Shown piece after piece: positions 1 through 6,092 of a stretch of DNA of 6,826 bases. Position 1 is the stretch's first letter, and each line of letters starts with the position of its first letter. The stretch spans positions 1-6,826 of the forward strand of contig JAGWRY010000150.1 in assembly GCA_028869495.1 (NCBI GenBank). Direction: 5' to 3'. The notes below the pieces were generated by a model. That model saw only the letters and a program-made list of their open reading frames with translations, made no database searches and was not told the DNA's origin. The DNA is from Elusimicrobiota bacterium (lineage in GTDB: Bacteria > Elusimicrobiota > Elusimicrobia > UBA1565 > UBA9628). The translations under genes were made by a program, and so were the position numbers.

Positions 1-880
1 CGCCGGCGGCGCCGCCGATCGCCGCGGTCGCCGCGCCCAAGGCCGCCGTCGCCTGCGGATTGTCGGCCAAGGCCTGCGCGACGCGCGGGTCGGCGACGAG
101 GCCGATCGCGGCCGGATTGCCCGCGACGATCGCGGCCGCGCCCGCGGGGTTCGACTGGAGGGACTTCACCGACGGACAATCGAGGATGCGCTGGGCCATC
201 TTCGTGTCCGCGAGGGCCGCGGCCGTGTCCGGATGGTTCAGGACGTCCTTGACGACCCCGAGCGTCGAGGTCACGTCCTCGGAGTTCGGATTCGAGAGCA
301 GCGCCGTCAGGGCGGAGGGATCCGAGCAGTTGCGCCGCGAGCTGTCGCGGCCCATCAGGCCGTCGACGACGAGATCGCTGTCGAAGATCGCGTGCAGGAG
401 GCGCGGGTGATCGATCAGGCGCTCGACGGTCTTGGAGAGAAGCCCGCTCTCGGCGCCGAGGCGGCTCAAGCCCGCCTTGTCGGTCGGCACCCCCGCCGCG
501 GCCATGTCCTCCCGGCTCGGCGGCGGCGCGGAGGAGGCCGCCGGAGCGGCCGCGGCGGACGCCGCGGGAGCCGGCGCGGGCGGAGTCGGCGGCCCGGACG
601 GCGCCGAGCCGCCCGCCAGGGTCTCGGGACGAGCGGACGACGGGGGCGCGCTGAAGCCGAAGCGCACGAAGGAGAGGCCGGTCTGCGTGCTCTTCTCGAC
701 CCCGGCCGGCGCATAGCCGCTCCCGGGACCCGACAGGTCGAAGCCGCGGCCCGACAGCGCGTCGTCGGACGCGCGCGACATCGCCAGCCAGGCCACGACG
801 ACGAGCCCGAGGAGCGCCCCGACGGCGAAGCCGAGCTTGATCCGCTCGCGGTCGCCGCCCTCGGGGAGCCAGCCGCTCAT
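1..880 (-). CDS. Membrane-anchored Pro/Ala-linker protein with C-terminal Asn-Pro helical repeats (partial, runs off left edge)
   Basis: I do not recognise a named family. The frame is open for 293 codons from ATG 880-878 to the left edge, so the C-terminus is missing. Residues 1-15 are charged (MSGWLPEGGDRERIK). Residues 16-34 form one hydrophobic helix (GFAVGALLGLVVVAWLA core), suggesting a cytoplasmic N-terminus with the bulk outside the inner membrane. A Pro/Ala/Ser-rich spacer covers about residues 80-125. From about 140 the protein is predicted helical, with Asn/His/Asp/Cys-Pro pairs recurring at prolines 159, 198, 217, 236, 245, 256, 265 and 275. The spacing is roughly 19-20 residues, tightening to 9-11. 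Two cysteines (191 and 235) are visible. The start is set by the ATGA overlap with the upstream PBP stop, which implies translational coupling; I see no well-spaced Shine-Dalgarno sequence. The context suggests an envelope role alongside the peptidoglycan synthase, but this is inference only. The gene is real on frame length, coupling and composition; its function is unknown. Confidence 0.5.
   Translation of the reverse strand, partial: MSGWLPEGGDRERIKLGFAVGALLGLVVVAWLAMSRASDDALSGRGFDLSGPGSGYAPAGVEKSTQTGLSFVRFGFSAPPSSARPETLAGGSAPSGPPTPPAPAPAASAAAAPAASSAPPPSREDMAAAGVPTDKAGLSRLGAESGLLSKTVERLIDHPRLLHAIFDSDLVVDGLMGRDSSRRNCSDPSALTALLSNPNSEDVTSTLGVVKDVLNHPDTAAALADTKMAQRILDCPSVKSLQSNPAGAAAIVAGNPAAIGLVADPRVAQALADNPQATAALGAATAAIGGAAG
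2..301 (-). repeat. Degenerate 9-11 residue Asn/Asp-Pro protein repeats within the membrane-anchored protein
   Basis: In the encoded protein (residues 194-293) units begin with x-Pro: SNP at 196-198, NHP at 215-217, DCP at 234-236, SNP at 243-245, GNP at 254-256, ADP at 263-265 and DNP at 273-275. Each is followed by a short hydrophobic or Ala-rich helix such as AAIVAG, AIGLVA or VAQALA. The last five prolines are 9, 11, 9 and 10 residues apart, and the earlier pairs are 19 apart. The pattern resembles the DP/NP helices of STI1-type domains, but I cannot prove homology by eye. The array may continue past the left edge. Confidence 0.6.
877..880 (-). promoter_or_regulatory. ATGA stop/start overlap (translational coupling)
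   Basis: The TGA stop of the PBP gene (879-877) shares bases with the ATG of the next gene (880-878). This four-base overlap fixes the start of the downstream gene and indicates one mRNA with coupled translation of the two membrane proteins. Confidence 0.85.
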
Positions 881-3186
881 TCCAGCCCCGAAGGCTCCTC
901 TCCGGCGGGCTCCTGGGACGTCGTCCCCTCCTCCAGGTCCTGGTCCGCCGGGAGGGGCGGAGGCTGGCCGATGCCGGGAACCGCCGCGCCCGAGGAGGCG
1001 GCCGGCGCGGCCGGGGCCGAACCCGGGGCGAACGCAGGCGCGCCCTTCGCCGCGCGCTCGCGCGCCTCGAGCTGGGGCACGACCGGCTCGGAATGATCGA
1101 CGTCGCAGTACTTTTTCGGCGCCGTGCCGGTCGCGAAGGCCTCGAGCAGCTTGTCGCGGCGCGGGCAGTTCGGGCCGAACAGCATGCCGGTCTCGCGGTC
1201 GATCGTCGCGAACGTGATGCCGGACGGGACCGGGAAGTCGCGCTTCGGCATGTCCTTGAGCACGTAGTCCATGATGTCGGTCCACCACGGCAGGACCGTC
1301 GAGCCGCCGGTCAGGTCCGTGCGGCCGAGGGACGCGAAGTCGTCGTAGCCCATCCACGCGCCGGCGGCCAGGTCCGGCGTGTAGCCGATGAACCAGAGAT
1401 CGCGGTTGTCGTTCGACGTCCCGGTCTTGCCGGCCAGCGGGCGGTTCAGACGGCGCGCGTTCCGTCCGGTCCCCTCCAGCACGACCGCCTTCATCATGTC
1501 GGCGACGAGGTACGCGATCTGGGGCTGAAGCGCCTCGCGGTCGGTCGGGCGGTGCTGCTCGAGGACCTTGCCGTCGGCGTCCTCGACGCGCTCGATCGTG
1601 TACGGCGTCGTCGCGATGCCGCCGTTGGCGAAGGTCGCGAACGCGCTCGTCATCTCGAGCGGCGTGACGACCGACGAGCCGAGCGCCAGCGCCGGAGAGG
1701 GCTCGAGCGGCGAGCGGATCCCGCAGCGGTGCGCGATGTCCACGACCAGCGGCGGACCGACCTGCTCGATCAGGTTGATCGCGGAGATGTTGCGCGAGTG
1801 GGCGAGCGCGGTGCGCAGGGTGATCCGCCCCATGAACTTGCCGTCGTAGTCGTTCGGGACCCAGATCTTGAAGTCGGGCGACGACGCGAACGGCTGGGTC
1901 GCCAGCGCGATCGAGTACTGGTCGGTCGCCCCCTCGAGCAGACGCCAGTCGCGGCCGTCGAAGTAGAACGCGAGCGGCTGGTCGTCGACGAGCGTCGCCG
2001 GCGTCATCCCCGACTCGAGCGAGGCCGCCCAGACGAACGGCTTGAAGGTCGAGCCCGGCTGCCGGCGAGCCTGCGTGACGCGGTTGAAGTGCGAGTCGCG
2101 GCCGCCGACCATCGCGCGCACCGCCCCGGTCTTGACGTCGAGCAGGACGAAGGCCCCCTGGATGCCCGGCAGAGGCGCCGTCGACACGTCCGGGGGCAGG
2201 GGCTCGCCGGACGACTCCAGCTCCTTCAGCCGGGCCTCGTGAGCCGCCTCGGCCTTCACGTCGAACTTGGCCAGCGAGTCGTCCATGATCCGCTCGGCCG
2301 CCTTCTCGTCGTCGAGGTCCAGCGTCGTGTAGACCTTCAGCCCCCCGCGCCAGACGGCGGCCGTGCCGTACTCGCGCTCGAGGCGCTGCTTGACGTGCTC
2401 GACGAAGAACGGCGCCTGGGACTCGAGCCCGACCGGCCGCGACAGCGGGATCGGATCGGCGTCGGCGGAGCGCCGCTCCTGGTCGGTGATCATCCCTTCC
2501 TCGTACATCCTCTCGAGGACGACCGAGCGGCGCCTGCGCGCGTTCTCCGGCTTGTAGAACGGCGAGTTCGCGCGCGGCGCGCGGATCAGGCCCGCGAGGA
2601 GGGCGCAGTCGGACAGCGTCAGGTCCGAGACCTCCTTGCCGAAATAGTTGCGCGCCGCCGCCTGGACGCCGTAGGCGCCCTCGCCGAAGTAGACCTGGTT
2701 CAGGTAGAACTGCAGGATCTCCTGCTTCGAGAAGTTGTGCTCGATCTCGAGGGACAGGAACGCCTCGCGGATCTTGCGCTTGAAGGTCCGCTCGGGCTTC
2801 AGGAAGACCTGCTTCGCGAGCTGCTGGGTGATCGTCGAGGCCCCCTGCACGACGCGCCGGGCCAGGAAGTCGCGCAGGGCGGAGCGGAGGATGCCCTTCG
2901 GCGAGATCCCCCATTCGTTCATGAAGTTGTCGTCCTCGGCCGCCATCACGGCGTTCTGCAGGTCGAGGGGCATCTTCGACAGCGGGATCAGCGCGCGCTT
3001 CTCGATCGAGAGCTCGGCGATCACGCTGCCGTTCTCGTCGTAGATCCGCGTCGTCAGGGACGGCGTGTAGTTCTCGAGCGCGTTCATGTCCGGCAGGCCG
3101 GTCAGCAGCCGGCGCAGGGAGACGGCTCCCGCGTAGACGAGCAGGAAGACCAGGACGGACAGGAGGTAGAAGCGCGTTCGCGGCAT
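877..3186 (-). CDS. Bifunctional class A penicillin-binding protein (PBP1A-type glycosyltransferase/transpeptidase)
   Basis: This enzyme polymerises lipid II into glycan strands and crosslinks stem peptides on the outer face of the inner membrane. The 769-residue length is normal for the family. One membrane helix lies at about residues 6-23. The GT51 domain spans about 45-225. It has catalytic Glu84 in EDDNFMNEWGIS, the QGASTITQQLAKQ motif at 114-126, the KRKIREAFLSLEIE region near 136-149 and YLNQVYFGEGAYGV at 161-174. The transpeptidase domain spans about 340-645, with SxxK at 379-382 (nucleophile Ser379), SxN at 464-466 and KTGTS at 587-591. Cys674 and Cys694 sit in the C-terminal NCP...KKYC segment seen in PBP1A relatives. 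A Pro/Ala/Glu-rich tail of about 65 residues follows. The linker between domains looks too short for an OB-fold insertion. The usual His of the GT ExxxFxxHxG motif is Glu91 here. ATG 3186 fits the N-terminal helix and lies next to a predicted promoter. The family call is secure; 1A versus another class A subtype is less so. Confidence 0.97.
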   Translation of the reverse strand: MPRTRFYLLSVLVFLLVYAGAVSLRRLLTGLPDMNALENYTPSLTTRIYDENGSVIAELSIEKRALIPLSKMPLDLQNAVMAAEDDNFMNEWGISPKGILRSALRDFLARRVVQGASTITQQLAKQVFLKPERTFKRKIREAFLSLEIEHNFSKQEILQFYLNQVYFGEGAYGVQAAARNYFGKEVSDLTLSDCALLAGLIRAPRANSPFYKPENARRRRSVVLERMYEEGMITDQERRSADADPIPLSRPVGLESQAPFFVEHVKQRLEREYGTAAVWRGGLKVYTTLDLDDEKAAERIMDDSLAKFDVKAEAAHEARLKELESSGEPLPPDVSTAPLPGIQGAFVLLDVKTGAVRAMVGGRDSHFNRVTQARRQPGSTFKPFVWAASLESGMTPATLVDDQPLAFYFDGRDWRLLEGATDQYSIALATQPFASSPDFKIWVPNDYDGKFMGRITLRTALAHSRNISAINLIEQVGPPLVVDIAHRCGIRSPLEPSPALALGSSVVTPLEMTSAFATFANGGIATTPYTIERVEDADGKVLEQHRPTDREALQPQIAYLVADMMKAVVLEGTGRNARRLNRPLAGKTGTSNDNRDLWFIGYTPDLAAGAWMGYDDFASLGRTDLTGGSTVLPWWTDIMDYVLKDMPKRDFPVPSGITFATIDRETGMLFGPNCPRRDKLLEAFATGTAPKKYCDVDHSEPVVPQLEARERAAKGAPAFAPGSAPAAPAASSGAAVPGIGQPPPLPADQDLEEGTTSQEPAGEEPSGLE

Positions 3187-3202
3187 TCCAGCGATTCTAT
3201 CA
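3187..3202 (-). promoter_or_regulatory. Extended -10 promoter for the PBP operon, predicted leaderless start
   Basis: Read on the minus strand, TGA-TAGAAT runs from 3202 to 3194: the TG-n extension plus a -10 matching TATAAT at five of six bases. Seven bases separate it from the ATG at 3186, so a standard start site would fall at about 3187, one base before the start codon. No good -35 lies 16-18 bases upstream (CGCGGG at 17), as is allowed for extended -10 promoters. No Shine-Dalgarno sequence at usable spacing is present. Confidence 0.55.
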
Positions 3203-3208
3203 TTTCGA

Positions 3209-3244
3209 TCCGGAGGCCCGCGGCGCTTGACGCCGCGCTCCGGA
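3209..3244. promoter_or_regulatory. Imperfect dyad (possible operator) in the divergent intergenic region
   Basis: The outer arms TCCGGAG (3209-3215) and CTCCGGA (3238-3244) and the inner arms CGCGGCG (3219-3225) and CGCCGCG (3231-3237) are perfect inverted repeats around CTTGA (3226-3230), with three unpaired bases (3216-3218) on the left. The centre covers the -35 of the plus-strand promoter, and the left outer arm lies 7 bases upstream of the minus-strand extended -10. A protein bound here could affect both genes. GC-rich sequence makes such pairing easier by chance, so the operator role is inference. Confidence 0.45.
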
Positions 3245-3255
3245 CGCCGTACACT
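3227..3255 (+). promoter_or_regulatory. Sigma70-type promoter for the beta-CASP gene, predicted leaderless start
   Basis: TTGACG at 3227-3232 (five of six to TTGACA), a 17-base spacer and TACACT at 3250-3255 (four of six to TATAAT) form a well-spaced promoter. The expected start site is at about 3262, directly next to the ATG at 3263. A GGAG at 3257-3260 is only two bases from the ATG and would lie upstream of the transcript start, so it is unlikely to serve as a ribosome-binding site. Confidence 0.6.
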
Positions 3256-3262
3256 CGGAGCG

Positions 3263-4666
3263 ATGAGGATCGGCTTCTACGGCGCGGCGGGCGAGGTGAC
3301 CGGCTCCAGGCACCTGCTGGAGGCCGAGGGCCTCAGGATTCTGCTCGACTGCGGACTCTTCCAAGGGCACCGCCGCGACGCGATCGAGAAGAACCGCCGC
3401 ACCCCGTTCGACCCGAAGGCCGTCGACGCGGTCCTCCTCTCGCACGCGCACGTCGACCACTGCGGCAGCCTCCCCATCCTGGTCAAGGGCGGCTTCGCCG
3501 GCCCCGTCCACTGCACGGAGGCCACCGCCGACCTGACCGGCCTGATGCTCGCCGACTCCGCGCACCTGCAGGAGTCCGACGCGCAGTTCTTCAACAAGAT
3601 CCACCAGCGCCGCGGCGACGCGGAGCGCATCGAGCCCCTCTACACGCAGGAGGATGCGAAGGCCGCCGCCGCGCGCCTGAGGCCGCACCCGTACGCGTCG
3701 TGGGTCGCGCTGAACGAGCGCGTACGCTTCCGCTTCCTGAACGCGGGCCACGTGCTCGGCTCGGCGATGATCGAGGTCGAAGCGCGCACCGCGAAGGGCG
3801 TGCGCCGCCTCCTCTTCACCGGAGACCTCGGCCGCCGCCACACCCTGCTGATGGACCCGCCGGAGCCCCCGCGCAGCGTCGACTGGCTGCTGACCGAGAG
3901 CACCTACGGCGGCCGCAGCCATGAGGCGATCGTCGACGTCGAGCCGATCATGAAGCGCGTCATCGACCGCGCCTGCGCCGAGAAGGGCAAGGTCCTGATC
4001 CCGAGCTTCGCTCTCGAGCGCACGCAGGAGATCCTGTTCATCTTCGACAAGATGATGCGCGAGGGGCAGATCCCGCGCATCCCCGTCTACGTCGACAGCC
4101 CGATGGCGGTCTCGATCACCGAGATCTTCGACCGCCACCTCGACAGCGTGTCGTTCTCGGACGAGTTCAAGCAGTACGTCGCGAAGGAGGGCGACCCGTT
4201 CGAGCTGAAGTGCGTGCGCTACGTGCGCTCGGTCGACGAGTCGAAGTCCCTCAACGACCTGCCCGGCCCGATGGTGATCCTGTCGGCCTCGGGCATGTGC
4301 GAGGGCGGGCGCATCCTGCACCACCTGCGCAACAACCTCGACAAGGAGACGACGACGATCCTGATCGTCGGCTACCAGGCCGAGGGCACCCTCGGGCGCC
4401 GCCTCGAGGAGGGCGCCGAGAAGGTCAAGATCTTCGGCCTCGAGCACCGCGTCTGGGCCCGCGTCGAGACCGTCCACACCTTCTCCGCCCACGCCGACCG
4501 CGGCGACCTGCTCTGGTTCATCGGCGCCCTCGAGCCGCGTCCGCGCCGGATCTTCCTCGTCCACGGCGAGCCCTCGGCCCGCGCGGCCCTCGCCGAAGGC
4601 CTGAAGGCCGCGGGGATCGAGCGCGTCTCGGCGCCCGCCTACGCCGAGACCGTCGACCTCGTCTGA
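3263..4666 (+). CDS. Beta-CASP metallo-beta-lactamase RNase-like protein (CPSF/YSH1 type)
   Basis: This is a predicted zinc-dependent cytoplasmic ribonuclease of the MBL/beta-CASP superfamily, related to the CPSF-73/YSH1 cleavage factors and their bacterial homologues. The protein has 467 residues, usual for the family. The MBL core opens with MRIGFYGAAGEVTGS, typical of the N-terminus. Metal-site motifs are Asp29, HAHVDH at 61-66, His163 in NAGHVLGS and Asp188 in FTGDLG. The beta-CASP cap begins near 209. Motif A is Glu212 (LLTESTYG), motif B is His353/His354 in SASGMCEGGRILHH, and motif C is His410 in TFSAHAD; the last metal His is His434 in LVHGE. All key residues are intact. I chose ATG 3263 rather than the upstream in-frame TTG at 3227 because the family starts at MRI and that TTG is the promoter -35. 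It is monocistronic as far as visible, divergent from the PBP gene and convergent with the binding-protein gene. The natural RNA substrate is unknown. Confidence 0.95.
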   Translation: MRIGFYGAAGEVTGSRHLLEAEGLRILLDCGLFQGHRRDAIEKNRRTPFDPKAVDAVLLSHAHVDHCGSLPILVKGGFAGPVHCTEATADLTGLMLADSAHLQESDAQFFNKIHQRRGDAERIEPLYTQEDAKAAAARLRPHPYASWVALNERVRFRFLNAGHVLGSAMIEVEARTAKGVRRLLFTGDLGRRHTLLMDPPEPPRSVDWLLTESTYGGRSHEAIVDVEPIMKRVIDRACAEKGKVLIPSFALERTQEILFIFDKMMREGQIPRIPVYVDSPMAVSITEIFDRHLDSVSFSDEFKQYVAKEGDPFELKCVRYVRSVDESKSLNDLPGPMVILSASGMCEGGRILHHLRNNLDKETTTILIVGYQAEGTLGRRLEEGAEKVKIFGLEHRVWARVETVHTFSAHADRGDLLWFIGALEPRPRRIFLVHGEPSARAALAEGLKAAGIERVSAPAYAETVDLV

Positions 4667-4673
4667 CGCGCCG

Positions 4674-5639
4674 TCAGCGGATCGCGCGCGCGCGCAGGTC
4701 CGCGCGCGCGGCGGGGATGAAGCCGAACGCCGCGTACGCGCGCTGTCCCGCCGCGGACTTCAGGAAGGACAGGTACGCGCGCGCCGCCGCCGGGTGCGCC
4801 GCGCCCGTCAGCGCGCAGATCTCGTAGCCGGCCTCCCCGCGCTCGCTGTCGCGCGGCGGCAGGCTCACGCCTTGGACGGGCAGGCCCGCGCGGCGCGCAT
4901 TCTCGTTCTCCGTCCGCCACACCAGCCCGACGTCGGCCCGGCCCGCGGCGATCGCGGCCGGCGTCTCGCGGTGGTGGACGGCGGTCAGGTAGACGCGCGG
5001 CGTCGCCCGGCAGCCCGCGCACTCCTTGCCCCCGGTCAGGCTCCGGTAGAGGCCGTGCCGCTCCAGGACCTTGCGCCCGTAGACGCTCATGATCCCCTCG
5101 TTGCGCGGGTTCGGCAGATAGACGCGCAGGTCCGGGCGCGCGAGGTCCGCGATCCCCTTCACGCGCTTCGGGTTCCCCGCGGCGACCATCAGCGCGAGCT
5201 CGTTGCGCGTGTAGACGAAGTAGCGCTTCGCCAGCCCTCGCGCCTTCAGCGCGCGCAGGTGCGCGAGGTCCACCGTCGAGTAGACGTCCGGCTTCAACGC
5301 GTAGTCCTTCCCCGCGCAGTTCCACCCGCCCTTCAGGATCGCCTGCAGGAGGAGGCCCGGCGGCAGGGTCATCACCGCGACCGATCCGGCCTTCGGGTCC
5401 GCGCGCCGGAAGCCCGCGACGACGTCCTTCATCGCGAAGAATTGGTTTCCCGCCAGCCACAGCGACAGGCCGGTCCCGCGCGACATCGCCGCGAGCGCGG
5501 CCGCGCCGTCGAGGACCCGCCCGTCCGGCTCGAACACGCGCACGTCGGAATCGCGCCCCGGCGGCAGGACCGCGTAGCGCGGCGCCGCGGCCGCGGCGGA
5601 GGCCGCCGCGGCCGCGAGCAGGAGGAAAGCGGTCCTCAC
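4674..5639 (-). CDS. ModA-like periplasmic substrate-binding protein with four cysteines
   Basis: A predicted exported binding protein of the type II (molybdate/sulfate-like) fold, 321 residues from GTG 5639. The start is fixed by a 4-base GTGA overlap with the DsrE stop and by the signal peptide that follows it (VRTAFLLLAAAAASAAAAA, cleavage near residue 19); the ATG at 5765 would add 42 residues of antisense-like, non-signal sequence. The mature chain has LWLAGNQFFAMKDVVAGF at 60-77, a lobe segment with RVYLPNPRNEGIMSVYG at 172-188, AAGRADVGLVWR at 231-242 and a C-terminal SFLKSAAGQRAYAAFGFIP at 291-309, which resembles the ModA ending. Four cysteines remain in the mature chain: Cys108, Cys207 and Cys210 (CAGC) and Cys275. 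No ABC permease or ATPase gene follows; the next gene is convergent. It is the last gene of a TsdA-like/DsrE operon, so an oxyanion or sulfur-compound ligand is plausible, but the ligand is not readable from sequence. Confidence 0.88.
   Translation of the reverse strand: MRTAFLLLAAAAASAAAAAPRYAVLPPGRDSDVRVFEPDGRVLDGAAALAAMSRGTGLSLWLAGNQFFAMKDVVAGFRRADPKAGSVAVMTLPPGLLLQAILKGGWNCAGKDYALKPDVYSTVDLAHLRALKARGLAKRYFVYTRNELALMVAAGNPKRVKGIADLARPDLRVYLPNPRNEGIMSVYGRKVLERHGLYRSLTGGKECAGCRATPRVYLTAVHHRETPAAIAAGRADVGLVWRTENENARRAGLPVQGVSLPPRDSERGEAGYEICALTGAAHPAAARAYLSFLKSAAGQRAYAAFGFIPAARADLRARAIR
4683..4710. repeat. Alternating CG tracts forming a 9-bp GC hairpin at the convergent gene ends
   Basis: Thirteen alternating C/G bases (4683-4695), AGGTC, then ten alternating C/G bases (4701-4710). 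C4687-C4695 can pair with G4702-G4710 around a six-base loop. It lies inside the 3' end of the binding-protein gene, encoding an Arg-Ala repeat, and 17-44 bases after the stop of the RNase gene. No T-tract follows on either strand, so it is not a standard intrinsic terminator. Confidence 0.4.
5636..5639 (-). promoter_or_regulatory. GTGA stop/start overlap (translational coupling)
   Basis: The TGA of the DsrE-family gene (5638-5636) overlaps the GTG (5639-5637) of the binding-protein gene. No strong Shine-Dalgarno sequence precedes the GTG, so reinitiation after the DsrE frame is the likely way this gene is translated. Confidence 0.8.
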
Positions 5640-6067
5640 GGGTGGATGTAGGCCCAGCCCTGGCCTTCGCGGATGACGAGCTCCCCCATCGCCGACGGGA
5701 CGATGTGGATGAACGGATAGAGCGTCGACGGATCCACCTTCAGCTCGCGCAGGGTGTTGCGGCACTGCGCGAGGATCACGCCTTTCGCCGCGAGCTCCTT
5801 CAGCGCCCCCTCCAGCCCGTTGCCCTTCTTGTAGATGTTGTAGCCGCCGCTGTTGGCCAGGAGCTCGACCTCGACGCGCCCCGTCAGGCGCGGGTCCTCC
5901 AGCACGTTGCGCACGTTCGCGAGGGTCTTCTTCATCGCCTGCGGCGACTCCGAGTCGAGCTGGAAGATCACGCCGTAGTGCTTCTTCGTCGGGACGGCCC
6001 CGGCGAAGCCCTTGGCGGCGGCCGGGATCGCGGCCAGCAGCAGCGCGGCCATCGTCAACGCTCTCAT
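5636..6067 (-). CDS. Exported DsrE/DsrF-family protein
   Basis: A 143-residue protein with a signal peptide (MRALTMAALLLAAIPAAA, cleavage near residue 18) followed by a single DsrE-like alpha/beta domain. Visible parts are HYGVIFQLDSESPQAMKKTL at 30-49 as the first strand and helix, VEVELLANSGGYNIYKKG at 65-82, and AAKGVILAQCRNTLRELKVD at 93-112 with the only cysteine, Cys102. It ends with PFIHIVPSAMGELVIREGQG. Cytoplasmic DsrE/TusD relatives carry or relay sulfur on a cysteine at the equivalent position. Here the export signal places the domain in the periplasm, so a periplasmic sulfur-carrying or sulfur-binding role is inferred. The gene sits 25 bases after the TsdA-like cytochrome and overlaps the binding-protein gene by 4 bases. 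ATG 6067 is supported by an ideal Shine-Dalgarno sequence and the signal peptide. Confidence 0.9.
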   Translation of the reverse strand: MRALTMAALLLAAIPAAAKGFAGAVPTKKHYGVIFQLDSESPQAMKKTLANVRNVLEDPRLTGRVEVELLANSGGYNIYKKGNGLEGALKELAAKGVILAQCRNTLRELKVDPSTLYPFIHIVPSAMGELVIREGQGWAYIHP

Positions 6068-6074
6068 GTTCGTT

Positions 6075-6082
6075 CCTCCTTT
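6075..6082 (-). promoter_or_regulatory. Strong Shine-Dalgarno sequence for the DsrE-family gene
   Basis: On the minus strand AAAGGAGG (6082-6075) lies seven bases before the ATG at 6067, in the 25-base gap after the cytochrome stop codon. It decides the start of the DsrE gene and shows that this organism uses canonical ribosome-binding sites. Confidence 0.9.
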
Positions 6083-6092
6083 GGTCTCACGG

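Noticed and set aside
878..889. Shared GCTGGAATG at both the PBP start and the left-edge gene start as a special initiation motif
   Set aside because: Only two occurrences, nine bases long, and the GGA abuts the ATG too closely to act as a ribosome-binding site; coincidence is likely.
3227..3262. TTG at 3227 as an upstream start for the RNase gene, adding 12 residues
   Set aside because: The TTG is part of the likely -35 element, the added residues do not look like the family, and the MRIGFYGAAGEVTGS start at 3263 matches homologues.
1093..3924. A 943-codon plus-strand open frame antisense to the PBP gene and running into the RNase gene
   Set aside because: It lies opposite a PBP with every catalytic motif and overlaps the RNase gene out of frame. 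Its translation is a low-complexity Arg/Val/Leu/Asp mix, as expected for the complement of GC-rich codons.
3200..4564. A 454-codon minus-strand open frame antisense to the RNase gene
   Set aside because: Composition-driven shadow: the plus strand encodes all MBL and beta-CASP motifs, and the antisense translation shows no recognisable domain.
4683..4710. Intrinsic terminator at the convergent gene ends
   Set aside because: A GC stem is present but no run of T follows on either strand, and most of it is coding sequence for the binding protein.
5010..5021. CAGCR in the binding protein as a third heme-attachment site of the operon
   Set aside because: The position after the second cysteine is Arg, not His, so it is not a CxxCH motif; a disulfide or metal role is more likely.
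5640..5765. ATG at 5765 as the start of the binding-protein gene
   Set aside because: It would overlap the DsrE gene by 130 bases and place 42 residues before a clear signal peptide. GTG 5639 gives a 4-base overlap and an N-terminal signal sequence.
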